From: Streptomyces sp. NBC_01591
GTDB lineage: Bacteria; Actinomycetota; Actinomycetes; Streptomycetales; Streptomycetaceae
Direction of reading: 5' to 3'
DNA length: 64,000 bases
Assembly: GCF_035918155.1 (NCBI RefSeq)
Contig: NZ_CP109327.1
Location: 6,200,001-6,264,000, forward strand
Part shown: in pieces, positions 28,231-37,800 of the stretch
Layout of the letters: each line of letters starts with the position of its first letter
Position numbering within the stretch: the stretch's first letter is position 1
Program-made: the position numbers and the translations under genes
The notes under the pieces: model-generated
What the model was told of the DNA's origin: nothing
The model's database searches: none
What the model saw: the letters and a program-made list of their open reading frames with translations, nothing else

Positions 28231-30702
28231 CTAGGCTCCGGGACCGAACCTGGCCGGTGTGTACTTGCTCTGCTGCTCGCGGTACGAGCGGGCGAGGTGG
28301 TGCTGGAGCCGGATGTGGCGGAACTGGTACACCGCGCCGGTCTGGCGCAGGACACCCCGGCGGTAGGCGTCGTCCAGGAAGGCCACCGTGTCCCAGGGCA
28401 GCTTGCCGGTCAGGGGCAGCCAGACCCTCGACAGGACCAGCCACCGTCCCCAGGCGGTGAACGAGAGCGCGTACGAGCACGTGCCGCCGAGCCCGCCGAT
28501 GGCACCGATGACGAGCCCGTCCGCCGCGTTCCAGATCAGCGTTCCGAGGATTCCGTCGAGCAGGTCGGTGATCAGGTGCCCGCCGACCGCGATCACCAGG
28601 GTGAGCATCGGTACCAGTACGAGAACCTGCCGGACCACCGTCGCGCGGTTCGAGGCCAGCAGGCCGGCCGGGGTGGCCGCGGAGGCGACGTCCAGCGGCG
28701 CTTCGAGCACGGCCATGATCCCGAAGACGAGTCCGGCGCCCGCGCCGAAGATCAGGCCGAGGACCAGCATGTTGATGACGGTGCCCCTGATCACCAGCTC
28801 GTTCGCGAGCGGGATTCCGTAGTACAGCCAGCGCTGGAGGGCGAGGGCACAGGCGCATCCGACACCCATCACGAATCCGCCCAGCAGAACGGCGCCGAAT
28901 CGGGCGACGAACGTACGCACCGGTCTGCGGCCGACACCGGTGCCCGCGCCGGGCAGCCGCAACCGCACATGGGCGGGTTCGAAGGCCGTGGTACCGAACC
29001 GGACCAGGATCGCGTGGACACATCCGAAGGCGAGACCGGCGGCCGTCCCCATCGAACCGCCCAACAGGAGGGCCTCGCCGACCGGGAACGGCAGGTTGAT
29101 CAGGTTGACGAACCACACGGCGAGCGCGACGCAGAGCGCCGAGGACACCACCACCGACAGCAGCCGCGTGGACAGCCGCAGCGAATCACCGATCCGCCAC
29201 CACGCGAGGTCCTGCTGGTCGCCGTCGAGCCGGGCCAGATGGTGGGCGAGATGGCCGAGCCAGCGCTCGGCGCGCTCCGGATCGCGGTGCCGCTCCCGGC
29301 GACGGGTGGCGCTCCGCTCGGCGACGCGGCGCCGGTAGACCGTCGGCACGAAGCCCGCCAGCAGATGCTCTTCGAGGGAGTTCTCGTCGGGGAAGCGCTC
29401 GGCGTCCAGCAGCTCCGCCGGAATCGTGTCGGGCGCCTCGCTGTACATCGTCCGCGCCAGGATGATCATGAGCGGGGTGCTCAGGACCCTGGCCAGGGGG
29501 GTGGCCGCCCCGCTCTCCCGGGCGCGCAGCCGGTCCAGTACGGGGGTCCAGACCGCCGCGCTCCCGCCGTCGCCGCGGGGGACGGGCCGGGCCGTCCGGG
29601 GCAGGTAGGCGGCGAGGTCGTCGAGGGTGAGATCGGTCAGTTCGAGACCGGCGGCCCAGACCAGCGGGGCACCGGCCTCCTGGACGGCCTCGGTGAACTC
29701 GCCGCGCCGACTGGTCAGTACGAGCGGGAGCGAGGTGGAGTTGAGCACCTCCAGGGCCGTACTCCGCAGACCTTCCGCGATCTCGTCGAAGCCGTCCAGG
29801 ACCGGCAGTACGAGATCGGCGTCGACCAGGGCGGCGGCCAGCGTCGACCCGTCGGGGGCCCGGCGGGTGAGATGCGGGTGGTCGCGCACCAGCCGGTCGA
29901 TCAGCCAGTCCCGCAGCGCGACGGCCGTGGGATCCCAGGAGCCGATGCTGAAGATCACCGGCACCCGGTCGTGCGGCTCCCGGCTTTCCAGCTGGTCCAG
30001 GACGAACCTGATCGTCAGGATCGACTTGCCGGATCCGGCCCGGCCGAGGACGACGAGCCGCCCGGACCCGATCCGCCGGTAGACCTCGGCCACGCTGCCC
30101 AGATCGCCGCTCAGGTCCATTCGGTCCGGCGTCGCTCCCGGCGGCAGACGCTGAATGTTCTCCGAATGGTCGGTCAGCGATTCGGGGGCGTCCTGCCAGC
30201 GCACCGGAAGCGGAAAAGGGTCGTGCACCCGGCGGTGTTCCTCCTCACGCTGCCAGCGGCGCCTGATTTCCCGGGCCAATTCGGTGGCGGCGGTGACGAG
30301 TTCGCCGTGAACGGGTGAGGCGGCGGGGGTGGGGCGGACTTTTGGCCCGGGATTCTGCACGGAATTCTGCACGGAACTCTGCGCGGGATTCTGCGCAGGT
30401 ACGGGTACGGGTACGAGTGCGGCAGCGGTGGCGGGCGCGGATTCGGGTACGCGCGCGGGTTCGCCGGCCGGTTCGGCCTTCGACTTCGCGAGCGTGGCGG
30501 CGAGCCGCTGACGGTCCTCGGGCCCGGCCTCCAGCGCGTCCGCCAGCAGGTTCACCGTCCCCAGCCGGTGATCGCTGGATCTGCCGTTCTCCAGTCTGCG
30601 GATCGTACGCACGCTCACCCCGGACCGTGCCTCCAGCTGCTCCTGCGTCAGCCCCGACCGATTACGCAGCCGACGCAACAAAGTGCCGAGCTGATCCGCC
30701 AC
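28231..30702 (-). CDS. HTH-NACHT NTPase with C-terminal membrane helices
   Basis: An 823-aa protein. Residues 1-60 are an XRE-type HTH (RSGLTQEQLEARSGVSVRTIRRLENG). A low-complexity linker (about 75-130) is rich in Ala, Pro, Val and VQN repeats. The NACHT NTPase follows: Walker A GRAGSGKS at 220-227, a sensor-type FSIGSWDP, and Walker B LVLPVLDGFDE at about 297-307, with LVLTSRRGEF and the PLMIILARTMY segment. From about residue 520 there are seven or so hydrophobic helices, and the protein ends with the family motif VYQFRHIRLQHHLARSY. This architecture joins DNA binding, signal-dependent oligomerisation and membrane insertion. Role unknown; bacterial NACHT proteins include phage-defence NLR-like proteins, but no defence partner is seen. 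Confidence 0.88.
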   Translation of the reverse strand: MADQLGTLLRRLRNRSGLTQEQLEARSGVSVRTIRRLENGRSSDHRLGTVNLLADALEAGPEDRQRLAATLAKSKAEPAGEPARVPESAPATAAALVPVPVPAQNPAQSSVQNSVQNPGPKVRPTPAASPVHGELVTAATELAREIRRRWQREEEHRRVHDPFPLPVRWQDAPESLTDHSENIQRLPPGATPDRMDLSGDLGSVAEVYRRIGSGRLVVLGRAGSGKSILTIRFVLDQLESREPHDRVPVIFSIGSWDPTAVALRDWLIDRLVRDHPHLTRRAPDGSTLAAALVDADLVLPVLDGFDEIAEGLRSTALEVLNSTSLPLVLTSRRGEFTEAVQEAGAPLVWAAGLELTDLTLDDLAAYLPRTARPVPRGDGGSAAVWTPVLDRLRARESGAATPLARVLSTPLMIILARTMYSEAPDTIPAELLDAERFPDENSLEEHLLAGFVPTVYRRRVAERSATRRRERHRDPERAERWLGHLAHHLARLDGDQQDLAWWRIGDSLRLSTRLLSVVVSSALCVALAVWFVNLINLPFPVGEALLLGGSMGTAAGLAFGCVHAILVRFGTTAFEPAHVRLRLPGAGTGVGRRPVRTFVARFGAVLLGGFVMGVGCACALALQRWLYYGIPLANELVIRGTVINMLVLGLIFGAGAGLVFGIMAVLEAPLDVASAATPAGLLASNRATVVRQVLVLVPMLTLVIAVGGHLITDLLDGILGTLIWNAADGLVIGAIGGLGGTCSYALSFTAWGRWLVLSRVWLPLTGKLPWDTVAFLDDAYRRGVLRQTGAVYQFRHIRLQHHLARSYREQQSKYTPARFGPGA

Positions 30703-30752
30703 TTCGACATCCCTCCACCACCGAGCGCGGTCGCGACGACCCTACCGGTGAC

Positions 30753-30805
30753 GACCGGTCATATATGGCCGGTCGCCTGTCCTGTTCGCGGAATGGCGCG
30801 AACAG
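30753..30805. promoter_or_regulatory. Two palindromes upstream of the NACHT gene
   Basis: GACCGG and CCGGTC (30753-30758 and 30769-30774) flank an AT-rich centre TCATATATGG. CTGTTCGCG and CGCGAACAG (30782-30790 and 30797-30805) form a perfect 9-bp inverted repeat. They sit 50-100 bases before the NACHT start and could be binding sites for its own HTH domain or for the divergent unit. Confidence 0.45.
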
Positions 30806-30925
30806 CACGATCAGTGGTGCCCGGCCGGTGCGCCGACACGGGGCGGCGCACCCCGCCGGGCATCCGGGAAGCAGATGGCGTCCATGGGGCCGGACCGGCA
30901 CCGGCATCGGACCTGATCGCCTCTC

Positions 30926-30952
30926 ATGAATTTCTCCTGCTACGACTCATGA
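30926..30952 (+). CDS. Possible eight-residue upstream frame
   Basis: ATG 30926 opens MNFSCYDS followed by TGA. Its stop overlaps the ribosome-binding site GAGGAG of the next gene, so its translation could affect that gene. It may be chance. Confidence 0.25.
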   Translation: MNFSCYDS

Positions 30953-30961
30953 GGAGTTGAC

Positions 30962-31189
30962 ATGGCCTACCGATTCTGGTGCGGCGAATGCGGATTCAAG
31001 ACGCCGTGGCTCGCCGAGTCCGAGGGCGCGCAACGCCAACTGGAGCACTACACCAAGCAGCACCCGGGAATTCTTGCCGGTGGCCATGTGGAGACCAACC
31101 GGAAAAATCCGCAAGGCAGCCTCGGCTGCCTCCAAGTGGCGGGAATTCTCGTCCTTTTGCTGATCATTGCGGCCGCGTGCCAACGCTGA
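30962..31189 (+). CDS. Membrane microprotein with a C2H2-like zinc-finger pattern
   Basis: A 75-aa protein. ATG 30962 has GAGGAG five bases upstream. The N-terminal part reads C7-x2-C10 (WCGECGF) and H29-x4-H34 (LEHYTKQH), a C-x2-C-x18-H-x4-H pattern that could bind zinc. The C-terminal part (about 55-71, LQVAGILVLLLIIAAAC) is a single membrane helix. So a small cytoplasmic zinc-binding head on a membrane anchor is likely. It is divergent from the NACHT gene and 63 bases before a secreted serine hydrolase gene. I do not recognise a named family. Confidence 0.75.
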   Translation: MAYRFWCGECGFKTPWLAESEGAQRQLEHYTKQHPGILAGGHVETNRKNPQGSLGCLQVAGILVLLLIIAAACQR

Positions 31190-31252
31190 GGCGCGGCCGA
31201 ACCCCACCAGACAGCCGGAATGACCGACCGACCGAAAGGGACAGGAAAAAAG

Positions 31253-32503
31253 ATGAGCATGCGCGACGATTCCGGAGCAGGCATCGAGACCGGCACGGCG
31301 AACCAGGGCACTGGTGGCGCGGCCCGACGCTCCTCGCGGGTGCGCGGAAGCCGGCGGTGGCTGCTGCCGGTGGCCACCGCGGCCTGCCTGCTGATGACCG
31401 GTGTCGGCCCGGCGGCCGCCGACGCCCCGGCCACCGGCACCTCGACCTCTGCCGCCGCGACCCCGGCCGACATCCTGCAGGCCGGCGCCCAGCAGGGGAT
31501 CGCCGACGGATACCCGGGCGTGATCGGCATGGTCCGGCAGGGCGACGCCACCCAGTACGTGCACGCGGGTGTCGGCAACCGCGCGACCAAGGTGCCCGCA
31601 GACCCGAAGGCGAAGTTCCGGATCGGCAGCAACACCAAGGCGTTCATCTCCACCGTGCTGCTCCAACTGGAGGGCGAGAAGCGGCTCTCACTGGACGACA
31701 CCGTCGCCAAGTGGCTGCCGGGGGCGGTCGCCGCCAACGGCTATGACGGCTCCAGGATCACGATCCGTCAGCTGCTCAACCACACCTCGGGCCTGCCCGA
31801 CTACCTCGGCTCCCTGCAGATCAACGGGCCGTACTTCCTCAACACCAACCCGAGGGAGGTCCTGCCGCCGCAGACCCTGGTCAACGTCGCCCTCGGCATG
31901 CGTGCGCCGACGACCACGCCAGGGGAGAAGTTCGGCTACTCCAACACCAACTACGTGCTCGCGGGCATGGTGATCAAGGCCGTCACCGGCTCGGAACCGG
32001 CCGCGGAGGTCCAGCGGCGCATCATCGAACCGCTCGGTCTGCGCGACACCAGCTTCCCCACCGCGGACCCCGCGCTCTACGGCAACTACCTCCACGGCTA
32101 TGTGATCCGGGCGATCCTCATCGACGACGGCACGGTCTCCAACGTGCAGGTCACCGGGAGCGCCGGTGCCATGGTGTCGACCATGGACGACCTGGCCGCG
32201 TTCTCCCGGGCGCTGCTGACCGGAAAGCTCCTGGCGCCCGCGCAGATGACCGAGCTCAAGACCACCGTCCCCGTGACCGCCGACATCGGCTACGGGCTGG
32301 GCATCGAGCACATGAAGCTGTCCTGCGGGAAGTGGGCCTGGGGGCACAACGGCGCGGTGCTCGGCTACTTCAGCGAGTGGCTGAGCAGCGAGGACGGCAC
32401 CCAGCAGGTGATGCACGCGAACAACGAGTTCCATCTGCTCGGCGGTACGCCGGGGCAGACCCACACGTACAAGGCCATGACGGACGCGTTCTGCGCGCTC
32501 TGA
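31253..32503 (+). CDS. Secreted serine hydrolase (class C beta-lactamase / D-Ala-D-Ala carboxypeptidase fold)
   Basis: A 416-aa exported enzyme. ATG 31253 (with ACAGGAAAAAAG upstream) is preferred to ATG 31220. A long signal region includes RRWLLPVATAACLLMTGVGPAAADA (about residues 36-58). The penicillin-binding-like motifs are S-N-T-K near residue 125, Y-S-N at TPGEKFGYSNTNY and H-N-G at WAWGHNGAVLGY. Such enzymes act on D-Ala-D-Ala peptides or on esters; the strong R61-like context (LLNHTSGLPDY) suggests a D,D-peptidase. A terminator follows. Confidence 0.9.
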   Translation: MSMRDDSGAGIETGTANQGTGGAARRSSRVRGSRRWLLPVATAACLLMTGVGPAAADAPATGTSTSAAATPADILQAGAQQGIADGYPGVIGMVRQGDATQYVHAGVGNRATKVPADPKAKFRIGSNTKAFISTVLLQLEGEKRLSLDDTVAKWLPGAVAANGYDGSRITIRQLLNHTSGLPDYLGSLQINGPYFLNTNPREVLPPQTLVNVALGMRAPTTTPGEKFGYSNTNYVLAGMVIKAVTGSEPAAEVQRRIIEPLGLRDTSFPTADPALYGNYLHGYVIRAILIDDGTVSNVQVTGSAGAMVSTMDDLAAFSRALLTGKLLAPAQMTELKTTVPVTADIGYGLGIEHMKLSCGKWAWGHNGAVLGYFSEWLSSEDGTQQVMHANNEFHLLGGTPGQTHTYKAMTDAFCAL

Positions 32504-32531
32504 GGACCGCGACCGGAAGGGCTCTCCCCGC

Positions 32532-32561
32532 GCGGCCGGGCCGATGACACGGCCCGGCCGC
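32532..32561 (+). terminator. Terminator after the serine hydrolase gene
   Basis: GCGGCCGGGCC at 32532-32542 and its perfect 11-bp complement at 32551-32561, loop GATGACAC. Confidence 0.75.
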
Positions 32562-32635
32562 CCCGGGCCGGGCCCCGACCCGGCCGCCCCCCTCACCCAC
32601 CCGCGAGAGCCGCCCGCTCTCGGAGAGGACACCCG

Positions 32636-33727
32636 ATGAGAACGCTGCTGACCACTTGGCGCGCGCGGACGAGGACGGCCGTCGCCGCTGCCGCGCTGAC
32701 CGTGACCGCGACACTCGCGACCCCGCTCGCGCACGCCGAGGGCTCCGCCCCTCCCGTGCTGTCCGACGGATTCGGCCTGACCCAGGTCGCCGGGGGCACC
32801 GAGGTGCGCTCGGACACCGACTTCACGATCACCGTGACCACCCCGCAGGTGGCGGGAGCGCACAAGATCCGCATCTTCCTGCCCAGCGGCTACCGCACCG
32901 ACCCCGGAAAGCGCTGGCCGGTGACGTACTTCCTGCACGGCGGGGGCGGAACCGTGGACGATGCCGCAGCCGCCCCGGCGCTGCGCTCGGACTCGATGAT
33001 CACCGTCGTGCCGGACGCCGGCCTGAAGGGCTGGTTCGCCGACTGGGTCATGCAGAACACCGCCGAGGGCGCGGCGAACTGGGAGACCTTCCACCTGAAG
33101 CAGGTCGTCCCCTTCATCGACGCGAACCTGCGCACCGTCGCCGACAAGGACCACCGGGCCGTCGTAGGCCTGTCGATGGGCGGCTTCGGTGCCCTGCACT
33201 ACGGCGAGGCCCGCCCCGACCTCTTCGGCCATGTCGCCTCGCTGTCCGGCGGCATCGACTTCGGCATGGCGGAGGTCCGCGGAGCGGTCCTGGCCACGGA
33301 ACTCAACGTCACGGGCGCCTGGTGCGCCGTGAGCACCTCCACCCCGTCCGGCACCGGCCAGTGCACCGGTTACGGACCCACCGTCGACAGCGACGCGATC
33401 TTCGGCTCCCCCTACCCGGTCCTGAACGCGGATCGGATCTGGAAGGCGGTCGACCCCGCCGCCACGACCAACCTGGCCAAGCTCGCCGGGACCGAGGTCA
33501 CGCTCTACACCGGCAGCCAGGGCCTGATCGACCACTTCACTCGGATTGCCGCGAAGAACGTCGAGGCCCGCATGGACAAGCTCGGCCTGACCAGCCGCCT
33601 CGTCGACTACGGCAACGGGTCCTCGCTGTCTCCCACGTGCGACGGCGGCCACAACTACGGCTGCTGGGCCCCCGCCCTCGCCGACTACATCCCCCGGCTC
33701 CAGGACTCGTTCGGCACGGCGGGCTGA
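32636..33727 (+). CDS. Secreted esterase (esterase D / antigen 85-like fold)
   Basis: A 363-aa exported alpha/beta hydrolase. ATG 32636 follows GGAGAGGACACCCG. The signal peptide runs to about residue 34 (ALTVTATLATPLAHA). The fold is shown by IFLPSGYRTDPGKRWPVTYFLHGGGG and by the nucleophile elbow VVGLSMGGFGALHYGEARPDLFGHVASLSGG, with an intact serine. The histidine is probably in CDGGHNYGCW near the end. Members act on acyl or carbohydrate esters. It is a Streptomyces-style tandem of secreted hydrolases with the preceding gene but has its own ribosome-binding site and lies beyond a terminator. Confidence 0.88.
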   Translation: MRTLLTTWRARTRTAVAAAALTVTATLATPLAHAEGSAPPVLSDGFGLTQVAGGTEVRSDTDFTITVTTPQVAGAHKIRIFLPSGYRTDPGKRWPVTYFLHGGGGTVDDAAAAPALRSDSMITVVPDAGLKGWFADWVMQNTAEGAANWETFHLKQVVPFIDANLRTVADKDHRAVVGLSMGGFGALHYGEARPDLFGHVASLSGGIDFGMAEVRGAVLATELNVTGAWCAVSTSTPSGTGQCTGYGPTVDSDAIFGSPYPVLNADRIWKAVDPAATTNLAKLAGTEVTLYTGSQGLIDHFTRIAAKNVEARMDKLGLTSRLVDYGNGSSLSPTCDGGHNYGCWAPALADYIPRLQDSFGTAG

Positions 33728-33730
33728 CCC

Positions 33731-33778
33731 CCGACGGAAACAGGCCCGGCCCCCGGCCGGCGGGCGCCCGCCCGTCGG
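33731..33778 (+). terminator. Nested terminator hairpin after the esterase gene
   Basis: Outer arms CCGACGG (33731-33737) and CCGTCGG (33772-33778) enclose the perfect palindrome GGCGGGCGCCCGCC. Confidence 0.65.
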
Positions 33779-33828
33779 CCGCGCGGTCGTTAAGGGGGTT
33801 CTCATCCGGGCCACCTAGCGTGCGGAAC

Positions 33829-34434
33829 ATGAACCCCACGACTTCCGCGAACCCCACCAACCCCACTGCCCCCTCGGCATCCGATGCCGAGAAGACCGCG
33901 ACCGAGGACGCCGCGTACGACACGGACAAGGTTGCCGGCGAAGCCGGGGATGCACTCGCGGAGGCCGAGGACCTGGAGCAGGACGGCTTCGACGAGCCGG
34001 ACGGCCTCGACGACTCCGGCAAGGAGCCCTCCGGCCTCGGCGCGGCCGCCGCCGCCGTGGCCGCGGCCGCTCTCGGGGTCGTCGCGCTCACCGGGTCCTG
34101 GACGGGCAAGGTCGCTGCCGAGCGCGAGACCCTGATCGGCCAGATCAAGACCTCGAGCGGTGGCACCGCGGCCCAGCAGATCTCCGAGATCTACGGCGAC
34201 GCCTGGCACTCCACCGCACTGGTCAATGGACTCTTCGCCCTGCTCGCCCTGCTGGCCGGGATCTTCGCCCTGGTCCGCCCGGCCTTCGGCGCACCCTCTG
34301 CACACCCGCAGCCCGGCTGGGTACGCGCCGTCGCGACCGCGGGCATCGCGCTCGGTGTCCTCGGCCTGCTGCTCTCCGTCGGCATGTACTTCGACCTCAT
34401 CGTGGCGTTGCCGACCGCGACCGCCGCCCAGTGA
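33829..34434 (+). CDS. Membrane protein of unknown function (201 aa)
   Basis: ATG 33829 begins MNPTTSANPTNPTAPS; a GTG nine bases earlier is in frame. The first 65 residues are polar and acidic (many Asp and Glu). Hydrophobic helices lie at about 68-87, 126-146 and 165-190. The loop between the first and second (about 88-125) would lie on one side of the membrane and contains GDAWHSTALVNG. No family is recognised. Confidence 0.7.
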   Translation: MNPTTSANPTNPTAPSASDAEKTATEDAAYDTDKVAGEAGDALAEAEDLEQDGFDEPDGLDDSGKEPSGLGAAAAAVAAAALGVVALTGSWTGKVAAERETLIGQIKTSSGGTAAQQISEIYGDAWHSTALVNGLFALLALLAGIFALVRPAFGAPSAHPQPGWVRAVATAGIALGVLGLLLSVGMYFDLIVALPTATAAQ

Positions 34435-34629
34435 CCACGACGACCGGCGGACACGGGCGCGTACGGAGCGGGTGAGCTCCACGGACCCGGCCCGAGGGCC
34501 GTCCCGTAGGGCATCCGCCCGAGGGGCCCCGGCCCGTATGCGGCGGCGCCCGCACGGGGATAGGGCACCCCGCCCCGCGAAGATGCGGATCTTGCCCGAT
34601 GCGGCGACACCCCCTGCGGGATGACAGTC

Positions 34630-34659
34630 GGGGGACGGCAGAGAACCACTGCCGCCCCC
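34630..34659 (+). promoter_or_regulatory. Hairpin in the leader of the 61-aa gene
   Basis: GGGG-A-CGGCAG pairs with CTGCCG-C-CCCC, one internal mismatch and a seven-base loop. It lies 35 bases before ATG 34695 and may act in the leader RNA. The 260 bases between 34435 and 34694 hold nothing else I can support. Confidence 0.35.
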
Positions 34660-34694
34660 GGCCCCAACGGGCCTTCGTCCTCAGGGAGAAGCAC

Positions 34695-34880
34695 ATGCAC
34701 ACGTACCGGCTCCACGAGCTGCACGCCGCCGAACTGCGCCGCCGGGCCGAGCAGGAGCGGCTCGTCCGGGAGGCCGTTCGCGCCCGCCGGGACGCCCGCA
34801 GGGCCGCCCGGCGCTCCGGGCGCAAGGAGGCCGAGGGGCCGGTGAGTACCGACCGGAAGCGATTCGTCCACGCCGCGTGA
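34695..34880 (+). CDS. Small arginine-rich protein (61 aa)
   Basis: ATG 34695 has AGGGAGAA upstream. The protein starts MHTYRLHELHAAELRRRAEQER and continues as a highly charged helix with many Arg and Glu, ending in DRKRFVHAA. It is probably one long amphipathic helix. Its stop overlaps the GTG of the large regulator gene (GTGA), which suggests coupled translation. Similar short Arg-rich proteins are common in Streptomyces but have no known role. Confidence 0.6.
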   Translation: MHTYRLHELHAAELRRRAEQERLVREAVRARRDARRAARRSGRKEAEGPVSTDRKRFVHAA

Positions 34881-37800
34881 AGGCCGTCCGACGGTGCCCG
34901 GTGTCCGGTGGACCGGCGCCGGGCGGACCGGTGTCCGACGGCCCGGATACGGGGCCCGCGCGGCCGGACCCGTATGCGATGCTCGGCGACGTGGAGACCA
35001 GGTCCGTCAGTCCCGTGTTCGTCGGCCGCGAGGGCGAGTTCGCCTCGCTCGTCGACGCGCTCGCCCGCGCCTGCCCGGCGGGTACCGGCGGCCCGGACGG
35101 GGCCGACGGCGCGGGCGAGCCGCAGGCGCTGCTCATCGGCGGTGAGGCGGGGGTCGGCAAGACCCGGCTGGTCGAGGAATTCCTCGCGGCGGCGGTGCGC
35201 CGCGACGCGGTCGTCGCCGTCGGCGGCTGTGTCGAGGTCGGCGCCGACGGCCTGCCCTACGCCCCGTTCTCCACCGCGCTGCGGGCCCTGCGCCGCACCC
35301 TGCCCGACGAGGTCGCCGCGGCCTGCGCCGGGCAGGAGGGCGAGCTGGCCCGGCTGCTCCCCGAACTCGGCGAGGCCGACCGGGACGCGACCGACGAGCA
35401 CAGCACCGCCCGGCTCTTCGAACTCACCGCCGGACTCCTGGAACGCATCTCCGCCGGGCGCGCCGTCGTCCTCGTCCTCGAAGACCTGCACTGGGCCGAC
35501 GCCTCCACCCGGCATCTCCTCGCCTACCTCTTCCGCACCGTGCGCAACGGCCGCCTCGTCGTGATCGGCACCTACCGCTCCGACGACATCCACCGCCGCC
35601 ACCCCCTGCGCCCCCTCCTCGCCGAACTGGACCGGCTGCGCACCGTCCGCCGGATCGAACTCGCCCGCTTCAACCGCGCCGAGGTCCGCCGCCAGCTCAC
35701 CGGCATCCTCGCCACCACCCCCGAGGCCGCCCTCGTGGACGAGATCTTCGAACGCTCCGACGGCAACGCCTTCTTCGTCGAGGAACTCGCCTGCAGCCTG
35801 GAGAGCGGCGACCACTCCCGGCTCTCCGACTCGCTGCGCGACCTCCTCCTCGTACGCGTCGAAGCGCTTCCCGACGACGCCCAGAAGATCGCCCGGATCG
35901 TCGCCGAGGGCGGCTCCACCGTCGAGTACGAACTGCTGGCCGCGGTCGCCCGGCTGACCGAGGACGAACTCATCGAGGCACTGCGGGCGGCCGTCGGCGC
36001 CAACCTGCTCCTCACCACCCCGGAGGGCAACGGCTACCGCTTCCGGCACTCCCTGGTCCGCGAGGCCGTCAGCGACGACCTGCTGCCCGGCGAGCGCTCC
36101 CGGCTCAACCGGCGCTACGCACAGGCACTGGAGGCCGATCCCACCCTCGTCCGCGCCGGAGAACGCGCCACCCGCCTCGCCAGCTACTGGTACGGCGCAC
36201 ACGACGCGGCCAAGGCGCTGCCCGCCGTGCTGAAGGCATCCGTCGAGGCCCGCCGACGCTTCGCGTTCGCCGAACAACTCCGCCTGCTGGAACGGGCGAT
36301 GGAGCTGTGGGACGACGCCCCCGACGACGTACGCCGCACCCTGCGGCCCATCGACTACGCCGAGAGCTACCCGGCCTGCGGCTGCGACCCCGACACCACC
36401 CCGCTGCGCTGTCTCGACCTGATGGCCGAGGCCACCGTCGCCGCCCGGTTCGGCGGGGAACGCGAACGCGCCCTGGCCATCGCCAAGAAGGCCATGCGGG
36501 TCCTGGAGGGCGAGGACGACCCGTTGCGCGCCGCCTGGTTCTGGGTCCAGCGCTCCCGGCTGATGCAGGACCTCACCCGCGGCGACGGCCGCGAGGAACT
36601 GGCCACCGCCCAGGAGCTCGTCCGCGGCCTGCCCCCGTCCGCCGTGCACGCCGATGTCCTGATGAGCGTGGCGGGATGGGGCGCCCTGCACCGCCCCGGC
36701 GCCGAGACACTGCTCGCCGCCGACCGGGCGGTGGAGTACGCCGGACTCGTCGGCGACGAGTACATCGAGCTGCACGCCCGACTCACCCGCGGCCGGCTCA
36801 CCGCCGAGGCGGGCGGTGTCGACGAGGGCATCGCCGAGATGTACGCCGTCCGCGACCGGGCCGACGAACTGCACCTGGTCGGCATCATGAGCCGGGCCGG
36901 CATCAACCTCCCCTCCACCCTCGAATCCATGGGCCGCTCCCTGGAGGCGGTGGCCGCCGCCGACCACGGCATCGAGATCAGCCGCAGCCACGGCATCGCC
37001 GACATGGAGGCCTGGGTGCGCTGCAACCGGGCGACCTCGCTGTTCTCCCTGGGGCACTGGGACGAGAGCCGGGCCACCACCGACGCGGCGGCCCGCGCCG
37101 CCCGGTCCGGCAAGGCGCAGGGGCTCGTGGCCTCACGCCGCACCGAACTCGCCCTGGCCCGGGGCGACCTGGCCGAGGCCGAGATGCAACTCGCCCTGAC
37201 CCGGCGCTGTTTCGGCTCCCGCGACCCGCAGCCCCAGCACGTCCTCGTCCCCGCACGCCACGCCATGGCCCTCGCCGCGCAGCAGGGCCGGCTCGCCGTG
37301 GCGCGGGCCGAGTTCGAGGCCCGGGCGGAGCAGGGTTTCCCGCCCGGCACCCAGCGGTACGCACTGCCGCTGCTCCACGTCGCCGCCGCCGCCGAGGCCG
37401 ACGCCAGGGGCCTGCCCGCCGCCGACCCCGGCCGGCCGGCGATCCTTGCCGCCATCCGGGCCCATCTGAAGCGGCTGCCGATGCTCGTCCCCGTCTGGGC
37501 CGCCCACGGTCTCCTCGTCGACGCCGAGCTGGCCAGGGCCGAGGGCGACGACACCCCCGACCACTGGTCCCGCGCGGCCGCCGCCTTCGCGCCCCTGCAC
37601 CGCCCGTACGAACTGGCCCGGATCCGGCACCGCTGGGCCGAGGCCCTACTCATCGCCTCGGGCGACCGGTCCACGGTCAGCACGCTGCTGCGCGAGGCCC
37701 ACCGCACCACCGTGCGACTCGGCGCCCGCCCGCTGACCGAGACCATCGAGCTGCTGGCCGGCCGCGCCCGCATCGCCCTCGCCGACCCGGACCGCGCTGC

